NCBI GenBank assembly: GCA_938084675.1
Contig: CALKGM010000018.1
Coordinates: 1 to 60,892 of the forward strand
Source of the DNA: Candidatus Poseidoniaceae archaeon
GTDB taxonomy: Archaea > Thermoplasmatota > Poseidoniia > Poseidoniales > Poseidoniaceae
Direction: 5' to 3'
DNA: 60,892 bases
The notes beneath the pieces were generated by a model. It was given only the letters and a program-made list of their open reading frames with translations. It was not told the origin of the DNA and did not search any database. Positions 42,459 to 51,072 of the stretch are shown here, one piece after another (the first letter of the stretch is position 1; each line of letters begins with the position of its first letter). Made by a program: the position numbers and the translations under genes.

Positions 42459-44585
42459 ATGAGGAAGTTCCGTCTTGCCCTCACTATGGGCAAAGGAGCG
42501 GCAGACCACGAGGCGCCTCTCGACGCTCATGAAGAGCATACAAAATCTCGAAACAAGGAGACAAAGGAACTGCAAGAAATTCGCCAACGGCGGATGGGCG
42601 GTGGAAAACGTTTCTTGTCAAACATCGAAGATTTCGTGTTGATGGGAGGACTCGTTTACGGGATGCTGTTTGCTCTACTCCTCTTTTCAATGTCCTCGGG
42701 AGTCTTCGGCAACACGACTGCTCTTGACCACAAGGCGTCCACTACTTTTTTGGACATTGGCGATGAATGTGAAGAAATTTCCGATGAACCTTGGCTCAAT
42801 ATATTCCCAGATCCAGACCGAGAATTATTCTCCATTGCCGGCCATAATCTGCCGAACGGAGTAGCGTTCCTCAACTATTCCATTGAGGACAAAGGTGGGG
42901 CAAATGATGTTGTGATGACCGATGAAACAACTCGTGTTGTTGATGAAGAGTTGAATAACTCTGGTAGAGCATATTTCAAAGCACCGTTCTCCGACTTGCC
43001 CGAAGGCGAATACAACCTAAAATTCCGACTAACGGTGTATGAAGAAAACAACATCAGTTCTCCTTTCGTCATGCAATCAATGACCAAAGCCATTAGTTTT
43101 GAACTCACTATATCAAGCGAGGCGCTCTCCTTCCTTCCGTTCGTTGACGACACCGAGCATTCTGACGTTCGTATCGCCGATGCTGGCTCGCGTTCCTGCT
43201 GGACAGTCCAAGACCTCGGAGACTGGGGGTACTTGCTGATGGGTGCCGAACTAGGCGGTGGTCGTGAAACCGCCATGCTTACCGGAGGTGCGGCCGGAAT
43301 CCCTGCATGGTGGATGGCATTCATTTCGCTCTCACTTTCAATCATCTCACTGCTTGTTCTTTACCCGCTCATGTACAAGGTTTACCACCAAGATACCGAC
43401 GATATCCTTTCCCGCAATCACATTGCTAGACTGGTAGAAGATACCGTCACTGAGATTGCAAATCGCCTCAATGTCGAGGTCGACCATGATCTGTTCAAAG
43501 TGGAGACAAGGGACCTGTCCATTGACATTATGGTGGCCTACAAGAACACTGAAAACACACTCTCGGACGCAAAGGAAATACGAGCAGAAATTCTTCGGGA
43601 TATTCTGGAAGAGTTTGCAATTTTCAGAGTATTCAAGCCTGTTCAGCTCAATGTCCGAATCATTGGCGCAGGCCAATCAATAGATTTCGACTCCGGAGTT
43701 GGAATCGGAACTCGTGTCGTCAGTGGTGAAGAAGCCGAAGAGCGTCAAGATTACTCCTCCTTCTTTTCAGAGTTGCACTCACTCTCAAGAGTTGAAGACG
43801 ATGTTCGGGACAGCCTGGATCTCTTCTTTACCCGTCGCAACGATGTCGAAATGAAAGGTGCCGTCGTTACCAGCGACGATAGAGTTGTTTTCGTTTCTGT
43901 CATCTACAGACCAACCCAAAGATTTGCCTTCTTCCGATTTGACAAAACCTCAACGCAGATTAAAGATGAATTGTTTACCTTTATCTCAGAGCGTAATGAA
44001 GAACTCCTTGGCACTCAGGAATTGGTTGTAAAAACGCGAAACGAAGTTTCAACCCTCGCTGACCGTTCCGGAGCGGGACGTGTTGAGAGAAAGTCTGCCG
44101 ATGATGACAGAATCGTAGCAATTGCGCGCCAAGATGGTCTAGGTGGCCGAATGCTCCAAACCAAATTCCTTGGAGACACGCTTTCAACCGTTGAATACAT
44201 GGCTAATGAGAAGCGTGAAATGATCAACAAATGGGGCTTTTGGGGATTAATCGTCTTCGTTTGGATTCCGTTCATGGCCTCTGGCGTACTTGTCGGAGCC
44301 ATGCTGGGCTTGCTCTCACGCATGCAATTCATGCGCGTGCTCATAGCCACGTTTGTTGGCGGTTCGATCGCTTCGATAACATGGGCCTATACTGCTGAAG
44401 GAATTGTGAAATTCATGCACCAGTACAAGCTTGAGGTATTCATTCCGATGATCATTATCCTCTTCATCCTCATGGCAGTCCTGCATATCCGTTCAACCAA
44501 GATGCGCCGTCAAACCGAATTGTTTGAAGATACGCTTCTCGACAACTTCCACGCAGACATCGTAGCAAAGTACGGCGACCAGTGA
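42459..44585 (+). CDS. Membrane protein with extracellular domain and C-terminal small-multidrug-export-like domain
   Basis: A 708-residue protein. The order is: a charged N-terminus, helix 1 (about 66-88), a 190-residue extracellular beta-rich domain (ending near GDWGYLLMGAE), helix 2 (about 285-310), a large cytosolic mixed alpha/beta region (about 320-580) and a C-terminal membrane block (about 587-685). The block has WGFWGLIVFVWIPFMASG and GAMLGLLSRMQFMRVLIATF, resembling the Sm_multidrug_ex family. I do not recognise the middle region. If the TATA box at 42440 is used, the start is the ATG at 42486 (MGKGAADHEA). Mog follows after 9 bp, so the genes may share a transcript. Confidence 0.8.
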   Translation: MRKFRLALTMGKGAADHEAPLDAHEEHTKSRNKETKELQEIRQRRMGGGKRFLSNIEDFVLMGGLVYGMLFALLLFSMSSGVFGNTTALDHKASTTFLDIGDECEEISDEPWLNIFPDPDRELFSIAGHNLPNGVAFLNYSIEDKGGANDVVMTDETTRVVDEELNNSGRAYFKAPFSDLPEGEYNLKFRLTVYEENNISSPFVMQSMTKAISFELTISSEALSFLPFVDDTEHSDVRIADAGSRSCWTVQDLGDWGYLLMGAELGGGRETAMLTGGAAGIPAWWMAFISLSLSIISLLVLYPLMYKVYHQDTDDILSRNHIARLVEDTVTEIANRLNVEVDHDLFKVETRDLSIDIMVAYKNTENTLSDAKEIRAEILRDILEEFAIFRVFKPVQLNVRIIGAGQSIDFDSGVGIGTRVVSGEEAEERQDYSSFFSELHSLSRVEDDVRDSLDLFFTRRNDVEMKGAVVTSDDRVVFVSVIYRPTQRFAFFRFDKTSTQIKDELFTFISERNEELLGTQELVVKTRNEVSTLADRSGAGRVERKSADDDRIVAIARQDGLGGRMLQTKFLGDTLSTVEYMANEKREMINKWGFWGLIVFVWIPFMASGVLVGAMLGLLSRMQFMRVLIATFVGGSIASITWAYTAEGIVKFMHQYKLEVFIPMIIILFILMAVLHIRSTKMRRQTELFEDTLLDNFHADIVAKYGDQ

Positions 44586-44594
44586 GGCGGTTCC

Positions 44595-45179
44595 ATGGAC
44601 CAACAAACATCACGAGAGGGCCGAGTCGGCCATGTTGGAGATTCCGTCACCCTCGGAATCGTGACCGTAAGCGACCGTGCAAGTCAAGGAGTGTATGTTG
44701 ACGAAGGGGGGCCTGCAATTCTTTCTTTCTTTGACGAAGCCATCAGGAGCCCTTGGACCGCCCATTACCGATGTGTTCGCGACGAGCAAGAAGACATTGA
44801 GAACACCCTCAAGACCTTGACCGATGAATTCGGGTGCGATGTCATCGTCACAACCGGAGGCACTGGACCTGCTCCAAGGGATGTAACACCTGAGGCTACG
44901 ATTGCTGTTTGCGACAGAATGATGCCCGGTTTTGGTGAACAGATGCGTAGCATCTCGCTCGCCTACGTGCCAACTGCAATATTGTCTCGCCAAGTTGGTG
45001 GCCTTAGGGGCTCAAGCCTCATCTTCAATCTGCCTGGGCGACCAAAGGCGATTCGAGAGACGATTGATGAGATTTGGAAGTCTGTCCCGTACTGTGTCGA
45101 TTTAATGAACGGCCCTTATATGGAGATGGACTCTGAGATTTGCGACGCATTTCGGCCCAAAGGCGCTTCTCGCGCTTGA
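44595..45179 (+). CDS. mog: Molybdopterin adenylyltransferase (Mog/MoaB family)
   Basis: A 194-residue enzyme that adenylates molybdopterin before metal insertion. The MoCF-biosynthesis fold motifs are visible: GIVTVSDRASQGVYVDEGGP at the start, TTGGTGPAPRDVTPEAT as the nucleotide/pterin loop, and NLPGRPKAIRETI near the end. This is the Mog/MoaB branch, not the larger MoeA. Together with MocA, XdhC and MoeB it shows a functional cofactor pathway. The next gene begins 56 bp downstream. The residues before VTLGIVTV (about 1-15) are probably a flexible extension. Confidence 0.93.
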   Translation: MDQQTSREGRVGHVGDSVTLGIVTVSDRASQGVYVDEGGPAILSFFDEAIRSPWTAHYRCVRDEQEDIENTLKTLTDEFGCDVIVTTGGTGPAPRDVTPEATIAVCDRMMPGFGEQMRSISLAYVPTAILSRQVGGLRGSSLIFNLPGRPKAIRETIDEIWKSVPYCVDLMNGPYMEMDSEICDAFRPKGASRA

Positions 45180-45235
45180 GACCCCATCGCCATATTGATG
45201 TGCTGGCCGCATCAGCCGAAGATTGGAGATTGGTC

Positions 45236-46645
45236 ATGAGAGGCAATATGTTGATTCGGGGCGCAACGATGGTTCTACCAGATCAAACCATCATAGGAGA
45301 TTTAAGGATTCAAAACGGAGTCATTGACACCATTGATACTACCGGTTCCCTAACGCCCCAAGACGATGAACTCTTAATCGAAGCAGAGGGCCTTCACCTT
45401 CTCCCCGGAATGATTGACCCTCAATGTCATTTCCGCGACCCTGGCCAACCTGAGAAGGAAGATTTGGGGTCTGGTTCGGCCGCAGCGGTCAGCGGAGGAG
45501 TGACCTCATTCCTTGATATGCCCAACAACAAACCCTCCATTACCACAATGGAAGGAATGAACATGAAATTAGACACTGCATCCAAAAAATGCGTGAACAA
45601 TTATGGCTTTTTCATCGGAGCAACTCCTGAAAACGTTTCTGACCTGCAAGAAGCCGTTGGAACTCCCGACGCCCCGCTCGCCATACCAGGGATTTGTGGC
45701 ATCAAGGTATTCATGGGATCCTCTACGGGTACGCTCTTGGTTAACGAGAGAAAAGCCTTGGAAACTATTTTCGGAAACACTGCAGGTTTAATCGCCGTAC
45801 ATGCTGAGGATGAACAACGGCTCATAGAGCGGTTTGAGGTCTTTAAATCTCGAACTGACATCGCTGCACATGCTGAATGGAGGGATGATGTCACCGCCCT
45901 CTTGGCGACTAAGCTCGCAGTTGAACTGGCCCAATCCACTGGCCACCGTTTGCATGTACTTCACTTGACAAGTGGCTTAGAAGCGGATTGGCTAGAGGGC
46001 AAGACTACGCTTCCAAGTCAAGCTGGAGCAGATGGAGCAATCATCACAACCGAAACGCTTCCTCAGCACTTGACGTTTGACGAAGATGACGTGACACGTG
46101 AAGGGACTCGTCTGAAAATGAATCCACCAATCCGTTACAAGAAGGACCGCGAACTGCTTTGGAATCACATGAGAAATGGAACCATCCAATGCATTGCGAC
46201 GGACCATGCGCCCCACACGTTGGAAGCAAAGGCCCTCGGTTTCCCAAAGGCACCAAGCGGCATGCCCGGTGTTGATACATCGCTCGCAGTCATGCTCACA
46301 CACGCAAAAGATGGAAAATGCAGTATTGAAGATGTTGTCCGTTGGATGTCAACCAATGTTGCGGATTGCTACAACATGACCGGAAAAGGTCTCTTGCAGG
46401 AAGGAAATGATGGCGACATCGTCTTGGTTGACATGATGAATGAAGCTGTTGTAGAAGACAAGAATGCTTGGAGCAGAGTTGGCTGGAGCCCCTTCAGAGG
46501 TCATGCACTCGTAGGTTGGGCTCAAGTAACGGTTGTTGCAGGAATACCTGTCTTTGAACGAACGACAGCAACTGGGCAGAAAGGGAAAATCTTGGTTGAG
46601 CCCGGTGAAGTCGGCGAACCAATCATCATGACGCCTTGGGAATAA
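45236..46645 (+). CDS. pyrC: Dihydroorotase
   Basis: A 469-residue amidohydrolase of pyrimidine synthesis, cyclising carbamoyl-aspartate. Metal and catalytic residues: DPQCHFRDPG (Q63 replaces the first His of the usual DxHxHxR, H65 kept), carboxylated Lys in GIKVFMGSS (K157), His in VHAEDE and HVLHLTSG, Asp in ATDHAPH. Gln at the first position is known from some bacterial dihydroorotases, so activity is likely. I chose the ATG at 45236 (MRGNMLIRGATM). Upstream in-frame sequence back to 45140 overlaps mog and lacks family similarity. It abuts the convergent M32 peptidase at TAA|TCA. Confidence 0.94.
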   Translation: MRGNMLIRGATMVLPDQTIIGDLRIQNGVIDTIDTTGSLTPQDDELLIEAEGLHLLPGMIDPQCHFRDPGQPEKEDLGSGSAAAVSGGVTSFLDMPNNKPSITTMEGMNMKLDTASKKCVNNYGFFIGATPENVSDLQEAVGTPDAPLAIPGICGIKVFMGSSTGTLLVNERKALETIFGNTAGLIAVHAEDEQRLIERFEVFKSRTDIAAHAEWRDDVTALLATKLAVELAQSTGHRLHVLHLTSGLEADWLEGKTTLPSQAGADGAIITTETLPQHLTFDEDDVTREGTRLKMNPPIRYKKDRELLWNHMRNGTIQCIATDHAPHTLEAKALGFPKAPSGMPGVDTSLAVMLTHAKDGKCSIEDVVRWMSTNVADCYNMTGKGLLQEGNDGDIVLVDMMNEAVVEDKNAWSRVGWSPFRGHALVGWAQVTVVAGIPVFERTTATGQKGKILVEPGEVGEPIIMTPWE

Positions 46646-48145
46646 TCACTCATCAAGATGGTACAGCGCTCGGTATTTTTCTTCAATATAATTGAGGAAG
46701 GGTTCTGGCGTAGGGGCTTTCCCTGTTGCGTCTTCTATGAGTTCACTCGGAGTGACTTGGCTACCGCGTTCATGTATTCTAGGGCGAAGCCAGTCCAACA
46801 TTGGACTCCAGTCACCAGAGGAAATCATCGTGTCAATATCGCCGAGGTCATTGCGCATGGCCTCCAACAGTTGGGCAGCATAGAGGTTACCAAGCGTATA
46901 CGTCGGGAAGTAGCCAAATGCACCCATAGACCAGTGAATGTCTTGGAGGCATCCAAGCCGGTCATCTGGAACATCGACTCCAAACCATTCCTTGAACATA
47001 GTATTCCATGCAGTCGGCAAATCTTCAACGGCGAGGTCTCCGTTGAACAGTTTCTTTTCAATTTCATACCGTAGCATGACGTGTAAGTTGTAAGTCACTT
47101 CGTCCGCCTCTACGCGAATAAAACCTTTTTCGACCGTATTGGCGATTTGGTTCATGGTTTGTGAATCCCACTCTGGGGCTTCGGGGAACTCAGCATAAAA
47201 GAGTGGCAAAGCAACATCCCAGAACGCAGCAGTACGGCCAATCTGGTTTTCCCAAAAGCGGCTTTGAGATTCGTGAACGCCTAAGGAAACGGCTTCACCT
47301 CGTGGAGTAAAACGATGCGTTCGGTCAAGACCCTGTTCGTAAAGAGCATGACCGGTTTCATGCATCACCGCATACAAACAGGAAAAAGGATCCTTATCGT
47401 CAAACCGTGTTGTGAAACGCGTATCTCCTGGCCAAAGTCCTGCTGAGAATGGATGGGTTGATGCATCCATGCGTCCACCTTCAAAATCAAAGCCCATTCG
47501 TGACGAAATCCCCTCACAAAACTTTTCTTGGGCAGGAATCGAAAAACGAAGGCCTTCGGGGAGCTTCGGAGCCGTCTGATTGTTCTGTGCATTGGTGATG
47601 GACTGAAGCAAAGGTACCAAACGTTGCTTTAGGCCTTCAAAGAGAGGATCGTAATCGGCAACGGTCATACCGACTTCGTACTCGTCTAACAGTACATCAT
47701 ACGGTGTGCTGGTTACTCCGAGATATCCAATCTTTGTTTTTGTCATATCGATTAAGGCTTCTAATGTGTCTTTAAACATTGAAAAGTCAGAAGCGGCCCG
47801 TGCCTCCTGCCATGCAACAAGAGCTTCAGAACGAGCTTTTGCGAACGCTTCTACGAATTCCTTTGGCAGTTTGACTGCTTGGTCAAACGCCCGACGCATT
47901 TCCCGGACGTTCGCAGATTGGTCTACATTCAGGTCTTCCGATTCAAGACGTGTGAGCAGCGTGCCCATTTCCGGGTCGGTAAGATGTTGATGACGCTTCC
48001 CCGCCAACCAAGCAAGAATTTCGCTCCGAGATTCGCCTCCCTTGGGGGGCATCAATACCTCTTGATCCCATCCGAGATGGCCTTGTAACGAACTCAAACG
48101 ATGGATGTCTTGAACACGAACCAAAAAGTCATCATAGGCTTGCAT
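46646..48145 (-). CDS. M32 carboxypeptidase (Taq type)
   Basis: A 499-residue zinc metallopeptidase that removes C-terminal residues from peptides. Landmarks: LGWDQEVLMPPKGGESR at the start, DTRFTTRFD, the zinc motif HETGH (H262, E263, H266), the third ligand in VHESQSRFWEN, and the IRVEADEVTYNLH segment. The active site is complete. It should be cytosolic, finishing peptide breakdown after import. I chose the ATG at 48143-48145 to match the family start; a GTG at 48232 would add 29 residues. The stop touches that of pyrC on the other strand. Confidence 0.95.
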   Translation of the reverse strand: MQAYDDFLVRVQDIHRLSSLQGHLGWDQEVLMPPKGGESRSEILAWLAGKRHQHLTDPEMGTLLTRLESEDLNVDQSANVREMRRAFDQAVKLPKEFVEAFAKARSEALVAWQEARAASDFSMFKDTLEALIDMTKTKIGYLGVTSTPYDVLLDEYEVGMTVADYDPLFEGLKQRLVPLLQSITNAQNNQTAPKLPEGLRFSIPAQEKFCEGISSRMGFDFEGGRMDASTHPFSAGLWPGDTRFTTRFDDKDPFSCLYAVMHETGHALYEQGLDRTHRFTPRGEAVSLGVHESQSRFWENQIGRTAAFWDVALPLFYAEFPEAPEWDSQTMNQIANTVEKGFIRVEADEVTYNLHVMLRYEIEKKLFNGDLAVEDLPTAWNTMFKEWFGVDVPDDRLGCLQDIHWSMGAFGYFPTYTLGNLYAAQLLEAMRNDLGDIDTMISSGDWSPMLDWLRPRIHERGSQVTPSELIEDATGKAPTPEPFLNYIEEKYRALYHLDE

Positions 48146-48262
48146 GGCTTTACGAACTCTAGGGTGTTCTTGAACACTCTCTTCAAAATGGACGAAAAGA
48201 TATTTCTGTTCAGCCCAAAGAACAAACCACACATTGAAGAGGAATAGAATTCTACGGGTATC

Positions 48263-49423
48263 ATGGTGTCCCCTTTCCGGCGAAAAGGTAAGGACGGCAC
48301 TCCCAAAACTTCGGAAGATACTGACCTCAATGAAGCCATCTCTGAGAGCGAATTGATTCCGATTACTGAACTTGAACCTTCACCGGTTACAATCCCAGAA
48401 ACTGATGAGGTCAAACAGGAAGAATCCGAAGTTGGAATGGACCGATTAATGCAAAAAAGTGCTGTTACCGTCATTGACACCTGTATGGATTTGCGCAGAG
48501 GAGAAAATATTCTCATTGTTTGTGACCCGACGACGACCGATATCGGGCAAGCATTGCACGACGCCGCCAGCAAGCGCTCCGACCGAGTATTGTTGGTCGT
48601 TATGCCAAAGGGACGTCACCACGGGGAAGAACCCCCTGCTCCGGTTGTCAACCTCATGCGCCAACAGCAGGTAGTAATTGCACCTACCCGATACTCACTT
48701 ACCCACACAAGAGCGGTACGCCAAGCCATCAAGGACGGCGCTCGAGTAGCAACCATGCCAGGGATGACAAATGAGATGTTCACAAGTGGGGGAATGTCTG
48801 CAGACTTTGCTCTGATAAAGAAGAACATAGGGGAAATGACTCCTGTTCTGAGGAGAAAACGCATTGTCAATGTAAAGTCTGCTGCTGGCACCAATGTGAC
48901 TTTTGAAGTCAATTGGCGGGAATGGAAATTGGATGATAACGGGATTTGTAATCGCCCAAGAATGTTGACCAACCTACCTGCTGGAAAAATATTCACCCTT
49001 CCAAGAGAAGGGACCATGAATGGAACCATCGTGATTGATGGCTCTTGGGATTCTACACTGGTTGACGAGCCTGTTGTGCTTCAAATTGAGGATGGCTTGG
49101 TTGTTGATGTCAAAGGGGGAACTGCTGCTGCGCAAATCCGACAAGCCTTTGGCGAGGCAGCAAAGCGGTTACGAAATAAAGAGCAAGAAAATGTTTGGAC
49201 TGTTGCCGAATTCGGATTTGGTATGAATCCACAGGCGAGGCTGATTGGAAGTGTTCTCGAAGATGAGAAGCGCCTTGGCACTGCTTATTTTTCAATCGGA
49301 GACAATACAACACTCGGCGGCACTGCTGCCGTCGGCATCCACGTATCAGGCGTCATGAACTCGCCAAGCATTTGGCTTGATGAAACTGTCCTGGTAGAAG
49401 AAGGAAAATTCCTTCTCAAGTAG
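48263..49423 (+). CDS. M29-type (aminopeptidase T-like) metallopeptidase
   Basis: A 386-residue protein. After a divergent acidic N-terminal 60 residues come ACDL-type segments of M29 aminopeptidases: CMDLRRGENILIVCDPTT, TRYSLTHTRAVRQAIKDGAR, FTLPREGTMNGTIVIDGS (probable metal Glu), AEFGFGMNPQARLIGSVLEDEK (Glu) and LGGTAAVGIHVSGVM (His). The His-Tyr-Asp trio of the bacterial enzymes is only partly obvious, so metal loading is inferred. It may be a leucyl aminopeptidase or a related dioxygenase-fold hydrolase. The start is divergent from the M32 gene across about 117 bp. Confidence 0.85.
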   Translation: MVSPFRRKGKDGTPKTSEDTDLNEAISESELIPITELEPSPVTIPETDEVKQEESEVGMDRLMQKSAVTVIDTCMDLRRGENILIVCDPTTTDIGQALHDAASKRSDRVLLVVMPKGRHHGEEPPAPVVNLMRQQQVVIAPTRYSLTHTRAVRQAIKDGARVATMPGMTNEMFTSGGMSADFALIKKNIGEMTPVLRRKRIVNVKSAAGTNVTFEVNWREWKLDDNGICNRPRMLTNLPAGKIFTLPREGTMNGTIVIDGSWDSTLVDEPVVLQIEDGLVVDVKGGTAAAQIRQAFGEAAKRLRNKEQENVWTVAEFGFGMNPQARLIGSVLEDEKRLGTAYFSIGDNTTLGGTAAVGIHVSGVMNSPSIWLDETVLVEEGKFLLK

Positions 49424-49427
49424 GCCA

Positions 49428-50996
49428 TCAATAGCCCATATTTTGCTGGCCACAAATAGGACAAAAGCGCCAGTATGGATCGAGACCAATACCGCAATTC
49501 CTGCAGGGAACTCCAGAGCGAATAGTGGGCTGCACCACCGGGGCTTGGGGTTGGTGCCAACCAGGTTGCTGTTGCCAGTTTTGTTGGGGTTGTTGGGGTT
49601 GTTGGGGTTGCCGAGGTTGCTGTTGCCAGTTTTGTTGGGGTTGCTGGGGTTGCTGGGGTTGCTGAGGTTGTTGCTGCCAGTTTTGCTGGGGTTGCTGAGG
49701 ATGTTGTGGAAGAGGTTGTGGACGCTGGGTTACTGGCTGGGGCGCTTGGGTAGGTTGCTGTCCACCACCAAGCGGTTTACGAACTGGAGCGACGGGCTTA
49801 GGCAAAGCTACAGAGCGTTCCCCAGCCGGAGATGATATGAATTCTGATAGCGTAACAACTCCGTCTCCATCCGTATCGGCCTCTGCATGCAATTCGGATG
49901 CTTCCTCAAGGGTCGCACCGGTTGCTTGTGCGAGTTCTTCTACGGATAACGCACCGCTGCTATCCTCATCCGCTGCGATGAAGTGTTCTGCTGCACTAAC
50001 GAATTCTTCTTCTTCCGGCTCATCTTGATCAGATTCTTCTAGAGGAGCAGGGTCGGTAACCTGCATGGTTTCTTCAGCCTGTTCCTCAACTAAAGAGGGA
50101 GTTGCTTCTTCGCTTCCAATTCCGATATCAAAAGCTCCAGCAAACGCATTTTGGGTAGCACGGGCTACTTGCTTTTCGCTTTCAACATTCACGGATTTTT
50201 CGGGGGCAGATTTCTCCTCTATGACGGGCAGTTGGACCGATTCACTTGGAAGCGGAACTGCCACAGGGGCTGGGCTGGGCTCTGGAGTGGGCGTAGCCTT
50301 TGTTGGAATTGGAACTGGTGGCGGTGATGCGCTTGGTAGCGGCACAACGGTCTTTGGGATTGATACAACCGGAGGGGCGGCCTCAGGCAGGACAAGTTCA
50401 GCCGGAGCAGCAGTACCGCTAGCAAGAGAGGGCAAGGGCAGTATGTGCCCACTAACATCGAGGGCCGCATCCAATTCTTTGTTAATGCTAACAAGCACGT
50501 CGACCGATGGTTCTACAGAATCCAAGTGCCCCTGAAGTGTATTCATGTACTTCATGATTTCATCGGCCTGTCCGGTTTGATGAGCTACCGCGAAAATTTT
50601 CATCATCCGCATTGGGTCGGCTAATTGAGTCAACGATTCTTCTTGTTCTGTGGTAATTGATGCAAGACGTGCACCCATTACATCTCCTGATGAATTTGGA
50701 AGACCTAATGCATCAAGCAATGGATCGGGCATGCTCATCAGCGCAAGATGGCCTGCAACGAGATAGTATATTTCGCCACCCTCGCACTGCATGCGCTCGC
50801 TTGCTGCTTCAAAATCAAAGTCACCAGGGCTTAGGACAATATCAGAGAGAAGCTCAAAAAATTGAACCATTGCTTGTTCCCGAGGCATTGACATCAAAGT
50901 GTGAAGCATGTCCGAAGAAGTCGTGGCTCCAAAATAAGCCGCGGCATCATCAACCTCAATGGTTGATTGATCGGAAGAACTTGTCTCGCCAGCCAT
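49428..50996 (-). CDS. EF-hand protein with Gln-rich repeats and C-terminal zinc ribbon
   Basis: A 522-residue soluble protein. The N-terminal helical region (about 12-165, MQCEGGEIYYLVAGHLAL) is not recognised. A Pro/Val-rich linker (about 190-270) leads to an acidic region and a pair of EF-hand loops, DEDSSGALSVEE and DTDGDGVVTLSE (about 345-385). Then comes a Gln/Pro-rich repeat (about 412-482) and a zinc ribbon, CRNCGIGLDPYWRFCPICG (about 499-517). No signal peptide is seen, so the EF-hands may sense cytosolic Ca2+. The start at 50996 is supported by GGGAGGGG 4 bp upstream. It converges on the M29 gene with a 4-bp gap. Function unknown. Confidence 0.85.
   Translation of the reverse strand: MAGETSSSDQSTIEVDDAAAYFGATTSSDMLHTLMSMPREQAMVQFFELLSDIVLSPGDFDFEAASERMQCEGGEIYYLVAGHLALMSMPDPLLDALGLPNSSGDVMGARLASITTEQEESLTQLADPMRMMKIFAVAHQTGQADEIMKYMNTLQGHLDSVEPSVDVLVSINKELDAALDVSGHILPLPSLASGTAAPAELVLPEAAPPVVSIPKTVVPLPSASPPPVPIPTKATPTPEPSPAPVAVPLPSESVQLPVIEEKSAPEKSVNVESEKQVARATQNAFAGAFDIGIGSEEATPSLVEEQAEETMQVTDPAPLEESDQDEPEEEEFVSAAEHFIAADEDSSGALSVEELAQATGATLEEASELHAEADTDGDGVVTLSEFISSPAGERSVALPKPVAPVRKPLGGGQQPTQAPQPVTQRPQPLPQHPQQPQQNWQQQPQQPQQPQQPQQNWQQQPRQPQQPQQPQQNWQQQPGWHQPQAPVVQPTIRSGVPCRNCGIGLDPYWRFCPICGQQNMGY
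49566..49718 (-). repeat. Three 51-bp in-frame Gln-rich repeats
   Basis: The plus-strand TTGCTGTTGCCAGTTTTG recurs at 49566, 49617 and (slightly diverged) 49668, period 51 bp. The copies encode NWQQQP followed by QQP-type units of 17 residues. Nucleotide similarity is high, suggesting recent expansion. Confidence 0.85.
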
Positions 50997-51000
50997 TTTA

Positions 51001-51008
51001 CCCCTCCC
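51001..51008 (-). promoter_or_regulatory. Strong ribosome-binding site of the EF-hand/zinc-ribbon gene
   Basis: Minus-strand GGGAGGGG followed by TAAA and the ATG at 50994-50996. It decides that start over the GTG at 51020. Confidence 0.6.
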
Positions 51009-51072
51009 TATCGTAGCCACTTCGGTCCTCCATTTAAGACCTCACGGATGTTGATATCCAACCTGCATGACC

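Noticed and set aside
44610-44993. Minus-strand reading frame over mog.
   Set aside because: Lies fully within a conserved enzyme gene and resembles nothing.
45140-45235. Upstream extension of dihydroorotase overlapping mog.
   Set aside because: Arg/His-rich sequence without family similarity; the ATG at 45236 leads directly into the conserved fold.
49443-49835. Plus-strand Leu-rich reading frame across the Gln-repeat gene.
   Set aside because: Mirror of the QQP repeat on the other strand; no start signal or family match.
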